In this document: in pieces, positions 1 to 11,092 of the stretch
How positions within the stretch are numbered: the first letter of the stretch is position 1
Layout: each line of letters opens with the position of its first letter
Source: Chrysomallon squamiferum
Taxonomy: Eukaryota; Mollusca; Gastropoda; Neomphalida; Peltospiridae
Direction: 5' to 3'
DNA: 30,000 bases
NCBI GenBank assembly: GCA_012295275.1
Contig: CM022665.1
Span: 43,431,152-43,461,151, forward strand
Position numbers and translations under genes: made by a program
The notes under the pieces: model-generated
Seen by the model: only the letters and a program-made list of their open reading frames with translations
Told to the model about the DNA's origin: nothing
The model's database searches: none

Positions 1-66
1 ACCTGAAAGCGCATAGTCAATAATTATTCAGTTAGTTTTAAAAACAGTTCATTGTTAGTAAACAGT

Positions 67-1404
67 TCATTTTCTGTGAAACACGCTAAAAACTTTCTTC
101 AGTATCGCCACACTTTCACGTCTGAAGGCAGGATTCAACGCGCTGTATATTATGGGATTCGCCGCGCCGTTCAGAAAATACGACTTCGAACAGAACTCGT
201 AAGCGATGTCTTCTCCCCGAGACATCCCAGGCTTGAAATAGTGGCCAAAGTTGATCATCAGGCTCACAATAAGGTAAGGCATGTACGCTAGAACGGCAGC
301 AAGAGTAACCAAGGCCAACATAACCGTGGTATGAGTTGTCCGTATCTTCGCAACACTCGATCCGAGAATTTTAGGGACGTTCCGAGATCGGGCAGGATGC
401 GACTTTTTAGATTTGGTCTTGTCGCCTGTTCCGTTCAGTCTGAGGTTTGTCTCTGGAGTGCTTTTGCAGCCGTCTTTACCGTTTTGAATATTAATTGCGT
501 CGTTTCGTACTTCTGGTTCATTCTGTTGTTGTTGTTGTTGTTGTTGTTGCTGGTGCCCCAAAGTTTGTTGTTCGAAACTTCTGTATGTGCCTGGTTTGGA
601 ATATTCGATGGATGAAACGGTATTGTTACAAATTTCTTTCTTCCGTCTGTGTTTGCTGCTGTGAAACGAAGTCTCTCTGTTGACTACGGCGCATTGCTCT
701 CCTATAGTCGTTTGTCTTCTTTTGAATATAACGTAAAATATTCTTCCATAAAAGATGGAAAATATGCACATGTTTACGAAGAACGTGAAAAGCAGACTGC
801 TCTGAAAGAGGAATGTGTAAACCGTATTATGCATGCCGTCCCTGTAGCTGCAGTCGCTTCCGAATAGCCCAGGAATCCGAGTTGGCACCGTCCTTTTTCC
901 AGCTAAGAAAAGAATGGGCCACGCCACACTGGCAGCCAAAACCAGCATGACGATGTTCAAGGAATGCGCCTGGTTGTTCGAGTAGACCCGAAGTGGGTAG
1001 CAGACGTGGAAGTATCTGTCGAAGGCGATGCAGACGAGAACGAGGCCAGATGCTGTGCACGACCACGCCTCCATGAATCTGTTTATTTTGCACAGTATCG
1101 GCACCGGGTACATGAACGGGAAGGACAGGTCAAATAGAACGAAAGGGATGCATAAAGAGCTGCACAGGTCGACTACCGCCAGCACCAGGATGAAGTAGTT
1201 GGACGTCCTTTTCTTGTATTTGGACTTGTACACGCACACCACCAGCGTGTTGCCAATCAACGACACCGTCATGATGATGCTGAGCATCACAGACACCGGC
1301 AGTTGAAACAACATACGCTCGTAATTCAGCTTTCCCATGATGTCGGTGAGGTTGCGGCCGGTGTAGTTCTCGTTGGCACGGACAAACATATGTGGGTTTC
1401 GCAT
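67..1404 (-). CDS. Orphan class A (rhodopsin-like) GPCR, single coding exon
   Basis: This is a complete 445-residue seven-helix receptor of the plasma membrane. The N-terminus has two N-glycosylation sequons (N13-Y-T, N18-L-T). Landmarks in order: GN in helix 1 (N52), LAVVD in helix 2 (D79), helix 3 cysteine C105 with loop-2 partner C185, the DRY motif (129-131) at the end of helix 3, P376 in helix 6 and NPIIY (416-420) in helix 7, followed by a short basic tail. By conserved-residue numbering, position 3.32 is Glu112 rather than the Asp of amine receptors. Helix 6 reads LAYMPYL instead of the usual CWxP, so the tryptophan toggle is absent. The third intracellular loop is long (about residues 230-355), basic and contains ten consecutive glutamines (285-294). 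An in-frame TAA two codons upstream supports the start. The ligand is unknown; a peptide or orphan receptor is more likely than an aminergic one. Membership in the fold is secure; the subfamily is not. Confidence 0.93.
   Translation of the reverse strand: MRNPHMFVRANENYTGRNLTDIMGKLNYERMLFQLPVSVMLSIIMTVSLIGNTLVVCVYKSKYKKRTSNYFILVLAVVDLCSSLCIPFVLFDLSFPFMYPVPILCKINRFMEAWSCTASGLVLVCIAFDRYFHVCYPLRVYSNNQAHSLNIVMLVLAASVAWPILFLAGKRTVPTRIPGLFGSDCSYRDGMHNTVYTFLFQSSLLFTFFVNMCIFSIFYGRIFYVIFKRRQTTIGEQCAVVNRETSFHSSKHRRKKEICNNTVSSIEYSKPGTYRSFEQQTLGHQQQQQQQQQQNEPEVRNDAINIQNGKDGCKSTPETNLRLNGTGDKTKSKKSHPARSRNVPKILGSSVAKIRTTHTTVMLALVTLAAVLAYMPYLIVSLMINFGHYFKPGMSRGEDIAYEFCSKSYFLNGAANPIIYSALNPAFRRESVAILKKVFSVFHRK
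523..552 (-). repeat. Polyglutamine-coding CAA/CAG tract in the GPCR loop
   Basis: Thirty bases on the minus strand encode ten consecutive glutamines (residues 285-294), mostly as CAA codons with CAG at both ends. The tract lies in the intracellular loop between helices 5 and 6, where length changes are tolerated. It could be polymorphic. Confidence 0.9.
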
Positions 1405-2070
1405 ATTTTATCCTGAAACGTTTCGAGTCTGTTATGACAAAATCGTTTCCTTCTGTTGAGCCAGCTGCAAGGAGAAAGACCATATTTAACAGACACAAGA
1501 AGAACAAAAAATTAAAATTAAAAACGAAATGGGATTTATCATTCTATTTATATAGATCCCAGATGGTTTGGTCATAAATTATGCGCACAGTATACATAGT
1601 CTTTGTAAAGAACATTTAGTTAGCAGAATTTATCTCAGAAGTGAAATACTTAACGGATCATTTGTCGATCCTCCCTTGATAGGCCCTTTGGGCTATTTCT
1701 CGCTCCAACTTCTGCTCTATATTTTATCTGGTGAAAGGGTCCTAAAAGATCAACTGAGAATATTTTTTTTCTGTATCAGTGTACCTAACGTTGTGTATGA
1801 TGCTATATAAAAATAACTATGGTTAAGTTCTAAGAACACAAGGCTGATGAATAATTAGTCCCAAGATCAGTCAGCAGCGCGCTCACGAGATTATTTCCCA
1901 TTCCAGCCAGTATCTCTTTGTCATAGACCGTGAATCACTGTCAGAAATGCTTAAAAAAGCTTGGAAGTTTCCTGACTTATTATCTGAACTGAATATACGA
2001 CGTTACAGTAACAGTAAATAAAATAGCTTTTATCATTAGCTGTAAATTTAAATCCATTATTACATGTGAT
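1405..2070. other. 5' flank of the GPCR; no gene seen
   Basis: This is complex, non-repetitive AT-rich sequence directly upstream of the receptor start, read on the minus strand. It should hold the receptor's 5' UTR and proximal promoter. On the minus strand the sequence cgtttcag sits a few bases upstream of the ATG and could be a 3' splice site of a 5' UTR intron. I cannot identify the transcription start. Short open frames on both strands have no recognisable protein features. Confidence 0.4.
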
Positions 2071-2221
<151 letters not shown>

Positions 2222-3120
2222 CGCCAACACTAATAACAAAAATAAGAGCAACAATATCTACCCGGCGTGCATAGTGTTTTTCGAATATTTCGGTATCTGT
2301 CATAATTTTAATACTTTTGAGTTCCTCTGATTGAAAACTGACCCTGTTTTCACCCGATTACATAAGAAAAATATTTATCTCACTGGAGAAACATTTCAGG
2401 CTATGACTGCATCAAGTATTTAACAAACTACCGAGCGCCCCCTGGATATTTATTGCCGATGAACTGACCTGAAATCATAATCTTTTGTTCTGGCCCAGAA
2501 TGCGCAAGCTGTTTCACGGTACAGAACGTATAGATTTCGTAACAGTGCTTCGTCAAAGGTTTTGCCAGTAATTTAAACTGTAGCAGGCGCCATGATATGA
2601 ATAATGTCACTCACTAAAACTAGTCATGGCAGGCTTTTGTTTGTTCAATGGCTAGATACATTATTTATTTATCGCCATCGATACTTTATTGTTAGTAAAG
2701 GTTGTTAGAAAGTAAGAAAAACAAAAAAAAAAAACAATTACTCTGATATGTAGATAATGGGTTACAGGGGTATTTGCTAGCGTTAATGTTTCCGATATTT
2801 TAACAAAATCGAGTAAATCTTGCGGAACGATTTCATTTGGCGTCGTACGAAACATTTATCAAAGGTTGTGGTACGTGTTTTCCTGCTATGTAATAGAAAT
2901 GCAACAGATGATTGATCGAGAAGGGTGATACAGGATCAGGACAGCGGGTTTCCTTTATGATATCATCATTATAAATAATAATAATAATAGTTCAAGAATA
3001 ATAATAATAATACCGTCAGGAAGCTATCAGTGTTTAATACTGCAATATCTGGAGAAGACAAATATTCATTTTATTAAAATATCTAGTGTATACATTATAT
3101 CAATACAAAATGTATTTATT
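2222..3120. other. Intergenic DNA, no gene seen
   Basis: This is AT-rich intergenic DNA between the two divergent genes. The block at about 2420-2620 is less AT-rich and non-repetitive and carries the CTCF-core-like site listed separately. A 60-codon open frame on the minus strand there shows no domain or codon pattern. Positions 2970-3012 hold short (AAT)n runs. Confidence 0.4.
2433..2445 (-). promoter_or_regulatory. CTCF-core-like motif
   Basis: The minus strand reads CCAGGGGGCGCTCGG across this site, with AGGGGGCGC at 2435-2443 matching the most conserved core of the bilaterian CTCF site. The flanking CCAnn part of the consensus is only partly matched. It lies between divergent genes, where an insulator would make sense. 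A single motif match is weak evidence. Confidence 0.3.
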
Positions 3121-3121
3121 T

Positions 3122-3242
3122 ATTGATTGATTGATTGATTGATTGTTGTTGTTGTTGTTGCTACGAAGAAGCATCATCATTTTAGTACGTAAGATAACAA
3201 TTTTCACAGCACTTTAATTCATGACGATCTAATTAAAAATAA

Positions 3243-3289
<47 letters not shown>

Positions 3290-3291
3290 AC
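3122..3291. repeat. (ATTG)n, (GTT)n and (AAAT)n microsatellites
   Basis: A GATT tetranucleotide run (about 3122-3145) passes into GTT repeats (to about 3160). A longer AATA array of about a dozen units follows at about 3240-3290. The DNA between them is unremarkable. Confidence 0.9.
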
Positions 3292-3600
3292 AGATATGCG
3301 TAACAAGGTTTACCTGGCGATTATACTTAACAAATCTGATGACAACATATCTTAAATACACTTCTGTCTTCAGTTGTTCATCCAGTAATGAAAAAAACGT
3401 AAATGTATGCTACTTAACTTGACTGTAACAGTATATAATGTGGACACCCAGTATTCAATATACTTCAGTCTTTAACAGCAAGGTGAACTTAAAGTAAGCT
3501 TAGCCGCTTAATTGAAAAGTAATAATAATTTTTTTCAAAAAGAAAAAAGTAATAAACTCCATTCTATAGATGGGATCCTGAGCTATCGTTCATCGTACAG

Positions 3601-3641
3601 TGACGTCATACATGCTTGATGCTTGCATAGTGAATATAAAG
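3601..3641 (+). promoter_or_regulatory. Perfect CRE palindrome plus TATA-like box
   Basis: TGACGTCA at 3601-3608 is a full palindromic cAMP-response element, and TATAAAG follows at 3635-3641, 27 bases downstream. ATGCTT is repeated between them. This spacing is plausible for a CREB-type promoter firing on the plus strand near 3665, perhaps into a RAD51B 5' UTR exon. The CRE is symmetric, so it could equally act on the divergent receptor gene about 2.2 kb away. No transcript evidence is available. Confidence 0.35.
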
Positions 3642-4499
3642 CCAAGGCAACATAAAAATAAAACAACAGTTATTTATAACTGCCCCGCATATGGTACAAA
3701 GTTGTTAATTCTTTTATTTTAATTTAATTTTTAATTCATGTTTTAAGCCAGATTAGATTAATTCACATCATAGATAAAGAAACAGTAAATATATATTATA
3801 ATTATTAGCAGGTGGTAAATGTTAAAGTACTGTAATAATATTTTCATTAATCTGAATTTAAATCACAACCATCATCATTATCAGTGCATCATACCCTTCA
3901 CCATAGTTATTACTGTTGTTGTTATTGTTAGTTTGTTGTTGTTGTTGTCGTCGTTGTCGTCATCATCATCATCATCATCATTATTATTATTATAAAGCAA
4001 TTTACACATGCCCATTTAATCGTTTATAACTCACAAGACTGTATTTAAAATGGCAAAGTTCTGGCACGTCTAACAAAGGGAAAACAATATAAATACATTT
4101 TAAAAATATTTATTTATTATTACTTTTATCTAAATATTTTAACTTCTTTCTTTGTTATTATATACAGAGATTTATACTTTGTGACAGTCATGCAGTTTTG
4201 GAAACTATTTAAAAATCTTAAAGAATTCCATCGCTAATTTTTCATTAATCAAATTTATTATTATACCAGTCTCAGTTCCATGAACACCTCATTGCAACAC
4301 CAAAACATTTTACAGTAAACCCATTTCAAATGCACATTCTAACAATTACAAAGGCTAATAATCACCCGTCGTTCTCAATTTAACTGAATCGAAATACAAT
4401 TTATTTCTTATCGTTACAGAAACAGTCTATTTTAATGTCTTCCGACATTTAAAAGCATTCAATTTTCGCTTTATGTAGAACAAGTTAATGAAATTTTAC

Positions 4500-4760
4500 T
4501 TACTTGGACAGTCCGAATAAAGCAATTTAGAAATTCCTTGTTTACGCTGAAACTGCGGTCAGGTGAACGAAAACTGAACCTTCTGTCTTACCACGAGAAA
4601 CCTTTGTACGGGGTCAGCCCGATTCTGTTCATTCAAGCGTGAAATATCACCAGCCAGTAACTTAATGAGATTGTCCCTTATGACTGGGAGAACTCACTAG
4701 GGTCCTGGCCTCTGAACGACCCTCGGGGAAACTATAAAAAAAAAAAAATAATAATAATAG
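4500..4760 (+). mobile_element. SINE-like A-tailed island (candidate)
   Basis: A 230-base block with clearly higher GC than its surroundings ends in a run of A's followed by AAT triplets (4736-4760). That is the usual shape of a retroposed SINE. I could not identify convincing A and B boxes or target-site duplications, so the assignment rests on composition and the tail. A non-coding 5' exon or conserved element are the alternatives. Confidence 0.25.
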
Positions 4761-5807
4761 CGATGACGTTAAATCAATTATTTATTGCTTTGTTATGGTT
4801 TTGCAACTAGATATATGCATTATTTCAGGAAATTAAATCTTTGTTAATTGACGAATCATCTTTTTGTTTACTCAGGTGTGAGAAAATACAGTCTGTTTAT
4901 TATATATTTATTCCTGTATCCAAGTAATAATGTGTTTGTTTTTTTCCAGTATTCAAGTAAATTATAATTATTTAAATGTTTAAATATTTTTTATTTGATT
5001 TTACAGTTTTCTGTTTCTTTTTACATTTAGCGCTGTGAAAGATTCTGGTTTTTGCACGGTCTTTCAAAAGAGATATTTTATGCACAATAAAACTTCCTTA
5101 TTTAAAGATAAATAATTATTTCATATATCTAAATAAATAAATAAATAAATGGATAAAAAAAAAATTGTAGCAGTGGTCGTAGGATCAATAAATAATTAAA
5201 TAATTTTAAAATTAAAAAATATATATACGTGTTTCATTTAACTACACATTATTTTAAAAGTTTTTAAACTAAAATTATTTAATATTTAATAATTTGTTTG
5301 TACATTACTGATGAAATTTAAACATTATTTTTATGTTATTTTATTTAATTGTCAAATAATTAAAATAAAATTTAAAAATTACAGTTTAGTTCTTCCAGTG
5401 TAATGGAGTAACGCTTTTGCTGTGAAAAGAAAACTCGTCTCGTTTTGTATTATTTTTCTGTAACTCAATCATGTGTTGTCAACAGTCTCGTCTTCAGACA
5501 ATGTCTCTAATTAATGTAATCGATTTATCACATATCGATCAGTGAAACTATAACAGTGTATTTTGGAATGTGTGCGTTTCTGTATGTATTTCTATGTGTG
5601 AGTGATTCAGATTCTTCACCATGATTCGTGATAAAATATGATAATAATAATTTGTTTTTAATTGATATCTGCTTACTTTTAATTAAATGTCCGTACAAAA
5701 TTATTCAGTTGATTCTATTAGAGACAAAGAAAGAAAGAAAAGCACATTTGCTTTATATTGGAAACTAATTCAAAATGCCTAAATTACTGTAACTATTTAT
5801 TAGTACT

Positions 5808-5808
5808 T

Positions 5809-5843
<35 letters not shown>

Positions 5844-5865
5844 TACATTTATTTATCTATCTATG
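5808..5865. repeat. (ATTT)n microsatellite
   Basis: About a dozen ATTT units, slightly degenerate at the 3' end where they become ATCT. Confidence 0.9.
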
Positions 5866-6113
5866 CAATATGGAATACTTTAGAAAATGTTATACGTTTG
5901 TAGAAGTACATTATTGTTTGCTAAACAAAACAAAATATTTATTGAAATAATTCTGAAATATATTATGTAACATAGATTTTTACTTTCTATATTTTATTTA
6001 TTATTGTTATTTCATAATTTACAACAGACGTTATTTAACCTGTTGATGCATGCATTTCTTATTTCCATCAGTATAACTTTGCTTTTTAAATCTCATTAGA
6101 GTAATCTCCCATC

Positions 6114-6121
6114 ACGGAAGT
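6114..6121 (+). promoter_or_regulatory. ETS-like site upstream of RAD51B start
   Basis: ACGGAAGT lies 53 bases before the RAD51B start codon and fits the ETS-family core GGAA with a favourable flank. Such sites are common at TATA-less promoters of housekeeping and DNA-repair genes. If used, transcription would begin very close to the first coding exon. It is a motif match only. Confidence 0.3.
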
Positions 6122-6124
6122 AAA

Positions 6125-6163
6125 ATGATGAATATTTCTGCCAATTTTGAAAAGAGATTTTAG
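6125..6163 (+). other. Possible upstream ORF in the RAD51B leader
   Basis: Two consecutive ATGs open a 12-codon frame that closes at TAG (6161-6163), ten bases before the RAD51B start. If the transcript begins upstream of 6125, ribosomes would meet this frame first. Whether it is in the mRNA is unknown. Confidence 0.3.
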
Positions 6164-6173
6164 TGTTTTCTGT

Positions 6174-6257
6174 ATGTCATCAAAACGACTGCGACGTGTA
6201 GGCTTGCCTGGACATATTCTAGAGAGGCTGTCAAAGTGTAATATTCATACGTGTAAA
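6174..6257 (+). CDS. RAD51B: RAD51B coding exon 1
   Basis: It encodes 28 residues beginning MSSKRLRRVGLP and ending NIHTCK, parallel to the human start MGSKKLKRVGLS...ILTCQ. An in-frame TGA lies at 6129-6131, and the next in-frame ATG is this one. The donor is gtaaga at 6258, phase 0. The exon is too short to be found from ORF length alone; the protein match identifies it. Confidence 0.93.
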
Positions 6258-7591
6258 GTAAGAAAAGTTCCGCTTTCTCAAAAAAATAACACTAAAGCAT
6301 TCTGAAAAATTCGCGGCAATATTTCGATCAAAATTTACGATTATACAAATTTATAGCTTTAAACCATCCGTCACTTTCTGGGTTATACTGTTTTATATTG
6401 CCAGGATACCTTATATTTTAATATAAACAGATATGTCTGCTGTAACAGTACATTTTATGCAGCAGCCATAAACAAATTTTAAATGAACATGCTAAAAATT
6501 CGCCCTTAGCAGGTGCCCTGATTTTCCTAGAAATTTTTTTTTTTTTTTAATATACACGCAAGAACATGCATTAATCCATTGATTATTCATTTTTTGTTGT
6601 TATTAGGTATTTTAAAAATTGAATTTGTTTTTCATTTCTCCATTTTTAAATTCAGACGGTAAAGTAAAAACAATGTAAATGAAATCTAATTATAATAAGT
6701 TATTTTTTAATTAAAATATTAATTAATAATCTTTTACAATTTATATATATTTTTAATTTTTAATTTTTTAAAAATAAAATGTATATTTATATTGATTTAT
6801 TTGTTTGTAGGATGTTTTGTCAAAATCATTTATAGAGTTACTGAAATTAACAGCTTCAGGCTATTTCACAGTAAATGATTTGATTCAGAAATGCAGTGAA
6901 GCATGTATTCCAACTTCAGAAACAGTAAGTAAATAAGTTCAGCAACAAAAATTATATATATATATAACCTATATTCACAGAATATAAATGTTATTTTTTA
7001 TTTTTTTTTTTTCCTTTCTTGTGCCTTACAGAACTAGTTCTAATATTTAACACTTATTTTATTGCATAAAATGATTAAGTAATCGTTGCTGAGTGTATTT
7101 TTTTTTTTTTGTATTCAGAATCATGCAATAATTTATTCAGAGATATATGTAATACTATTACATATGTATTTATTTAGCTTAATTATTGAAAAATTAAATG
7201 CCTGAACTATTGATAAAGTAGCAGTGTATTTTAAAATAATATTATATACTGGACTTTAAATAAAGTAAATTTCTGTAATTAACAGATGAAAATATGCTTA
7301 TTAATTTGATTTTAAATTTTAATTAAAAAAATTGATATGTGTAATACATATAATATTTGTTTATTTTCTGTTATTATTGTTGTTGTTTTGATTACTGGTT
7401 ATTGTTTATTATTATTATTATTACTACTATTACTATTATTATTATTATTATTATTACCACTTTTATTATTATTATTGTTACCACTGCTATTATTCCTCCT
7501 ATTATTATTGTTATTACTACTACTACTACCACTACTACTACTGCTACTACTACTACTACTACTACTACTGCTACTACTACTGCTACTACTA

Positions 7592-7630
<39 letters not shown>

Positions 7631-10600
7631 TTACTACCACTACCACTACTACTTCCACTACTACTACTACTACCACAACTACCACAACAACTACTGCTGC
7701 TACTACAGCTACTACATTACAGGCCTTGTCTCTGTGGAGTAAACACAAGGAAAAGAAAAATGCGTTTCTACCAACATCTCTACCAGAGCTGGATAAAGTT
7801 CTTCATGGAGGACTCATTGCTGGAACCATCAGTGAGGTACAAACACAGCTTCTTCACTTAGATTTTCTGTACATTTTATATTTCTAATACTATTTATACT
7901 GTACAGCTTCTTCACTTACCCTTTCTGTAAAATTTATATTTCTATTAGTATTTATACTATACAGTTACTTCATTTAGATTTTCTGTAAATTTTATCTTTT
8001 TAATACTATTTACACTGTACAGTTATTTCATTTAGATTTTCTGTACATTTTATCTTTTTAATAGTATTTATTCTATACATTTTAAATAATATTTGTCAGT
8101 GTCAGCATATACATGAAAATGAAGTATTATGAAAACAGCATTTTTAGTAATAATACAGTTTTACTTGTCTTGTAAGGACACCCATGAAGCCAAGCAAAGG
8201 TGTCCCTGTATTCCAGGTGTCCTTTCATCTGAGGGACAAAAATTACAATATTTTTTTTTTAACAGGTTTACAATTTTTATTCATATCTGTCATATCAGGA
8301 CCCATAACAAACATATATAATTGTGGCCAGGCATATATATCAAGATCATCGATGGACGTGAATAATATTTATTTTGCACTTGACAAAACTTATAATAAGC
8401 TTAAGGTATATTTATGTTTTAATACTGCATTTGAGCTCATACAAATAGAGCTAAAATTTGTGCCAGCCATACCATTTATTTTTTACCTCAAAAATACTGC
8501 TAAGAAGTAATGTTTATAAAACGTAAATGTGCATGGAATGATGTTGAATGTTTGAATTACCAAAATTATAATGTACCAAGTGGTTTGGTGATCAAGTGTT
8601 TGGTGATTGCAGTTCACAGACTTTTGTGATTCAACAAAAAACAACAAACCCTGCATGAACAGTGCAATGAAGTAAATGAGCAAATATAACATCTTTAAAA
8701 ACATCTTATAAAGCTCCCATACATTAAAATTGTTTATTTATGAATAAGCAAATCCAAATTGTTTTGACTGTCCATGTTAACAGTGGAATAATAATTTAAA
8801 AAAAAATGTTGTCAGCATACATGTTCAGAAGGTTCTCTGATCTAAGGGACATAACTACTGAAAAACAGTCGTGACTCAGAAAAGTATCCATACAGTGTTG
8901 GAGACCACTCATCTCTGGTGTTGCTAAAGAAAGCTACCACTGTATTCCTCAGTGCCACTGGATAAGAATAATAATGAACAGTTTAACATATTCAGGTGGC
9001 TGTTTTTGCTAATTAGCTAACAAAGATTTTATTATATAACAGTATTAATTAAAAAAAATATATATTTTAAAAATATTTTTATTCATAATGTTATTATTAC
9101 TGGCTTATAATTTGATTATTCACTGTTAAAATGTTTTTGTTTTTGCAGATAGCTGGACCTGCAGGGTGTGGTAAGACCCAGTTTTGTGTGATGCTGAGTG
9201 TGCAGGCAGCTCTACCCAGGGAGCAGGGTGGGCTGGAAGGGGCGGTGCTGTATATTGACACAGAGGGGGCATTCTGTGCAGAGAGGTGTGTTGTCTGTTT
9301 TTAATTACTGAGTACAAAAAAATAAACAAAATTTCAATTTTATTTTGTTTTATAATAATGAATGTAATTTTGTTTAATGACAGTTTTAAAACGTGTTTAA
9401 TATTCATAAATCTCATATTTTGAGCATAAAATTTTGTAAGTGTTATTCTATAAAACTCATTGTTTTTATATTTTATTAATTTTTTTAAAAGTCAGTTTTA
9501 TCTTTTTCCTAAATAACTGAAATTAAGACAAGATAGGTATTATTATATTTCTAAATATTGTTTTAGTTATAAGTAATGCTTGTTATTTATATAGCTATAC
9601 AGTATAAAGATATTTATTTAAAAACCAGTTTTAAAGATAATAATGAGAAAACAAGAATCAGATATGTAAAACATTACTCCATGCCTTGGAAAATATTCTG
9701 TAAAATAAATGATACTTCAATAAATGTTTTTAGACTAACAATATGTTCCAAAATAAATATTAATTTGAGTTTATGAATTTAATAATGTTAACTTTATATT
9801 TTATTGTTTACTGTATATATGTATATATGTATATTATTTATTTTTTTAAATATTTATTTTTTTATTATTATTATTTTTTTGTATTAATTTTTAATTTTTT
9901 TAAATTTAACTCTAGGCTTTTGGAGATTGCAAGAACCAAGTATGCTGACTATTTCAGTGATGAAGACAAGTTGAGGGGATTAGCTGAACAAGTTTACATT
10001 GATGTACAACAGACTTGCAGTGGTTTACTGAAAAGGTAAAAAAAATAATTCAGTTTTCTGTAGATGACGTTATCATGGACTCAGTCTTTATATGATGTTT
10101 CATTTATGGGGTAACAGATTGAAACAGGTTTTTAATTCATTTTATTTTGTTGAAATAACTAAGGAGATTTATATCGTTCAGTCCTATGACAGAAACATAG
10201 GTGGAACTTTCAGACCACATAAAAATAATAATAATAATAAATATGAAGAAGTTAAATAGATGTAAATGTATAAAATCATACTTTAAAAATGATATTTAAA
10301 ATTAACAAAATAAATTAACATTTTTTTCTGAATTATATTCATAAATATACAGACAAAAAAAAAAAAAATTGTAATAATTATATTCATATACAAATGATAA
10401 TGATAAAAAAAAAAAAAAAAATAGTAGTAATAATAATAATAATAATAGTCATAATAATAATAATAATAATAATAATAATTAAAATCAGAAATATACATTC
10501 CTTTCTCCTTCACTACAGACTTGATGATAATGATAATGATAATAATAATAATTAAAAGCAGACATATACATTCCTTTCTCCCACTCTACAGACTTGGGTT

Positions 10601-11060
10601 CTGTTCTCAGCAGAGTATTACAAGAACTGAACAAAACATCTGGTTTTCGAAAGCTCTGCTACATTTTCAAAACACCACGACATTTAATACCACAAGATGT
10701 ATATAACCACAGGGTTTACACCCCCCTTTCTCTCTCCTCACACCTGTTACCTATTACAAGGGTCAGTTATGACACACCCTTATGATGTAATCACAACCTT
10801 CTTTTTTACCTGGTTCGTTTGTAACCATGACGCCATTGAAATGTGACCCCATTACCTGGTTCAGTCACATTGCAACCGTGACCCCTTACCTGGTTCAGTC
10901 GTAACCATGACAGCAGATCGTGTCTGAAGTTTCACCTGTTGTTGAACAGGAAACTTGGGAATGTTCTTTGTGTGCTATGCAGTCTCTACGTGCCAGTTTT
11001 TTTTTTTTTTTTTTTTTTTTGAGATTTCATGCAACATTAACACTAAGAGATTTTTTGGTA

Positions 11061-11092
<32 letters not shown>

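Larger units (their letters stand above)
3642..6110. other. AT-rich intergenic DNA, no gene seen
   Basis: Very AT-rich DNA with scattered short repeats: GTT/GTC and (ATC)n at about 3912-3992, AAAT runs near 5130, and (ATTT)n at 5808-5865. I find no open frame with protein character on either strand. The only compositionally distinct block is the island at about 4500-4760, listed separately. Two ATCGAT palindromes lie about 20 bases apart near 5520-5540, without obvious meaning. Confidence 0.4.

Noticed and set aside
52-291. Plus-strand 79-codon frame and other frames within 331-1577
   Set aside because: They are shadows of the GPCR gene on the opposite strand or in other frames of it; base constraint is explained by the receptor.
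67-1404. Assignment of the receptor to the biogenic-amine group
   Set aside because: Position 3.32 is Glu rather than Asp and helix 6 lacks the CWxP/FF signature, so aminergic identity is not supported.
7337-7887. Long poly-Leu, poly-Thr and poly-Val open frames on both strands
   Set aside because: They are translations of the triplet array; only the last 38 codons of one frame are the real RAD51B exon 3.
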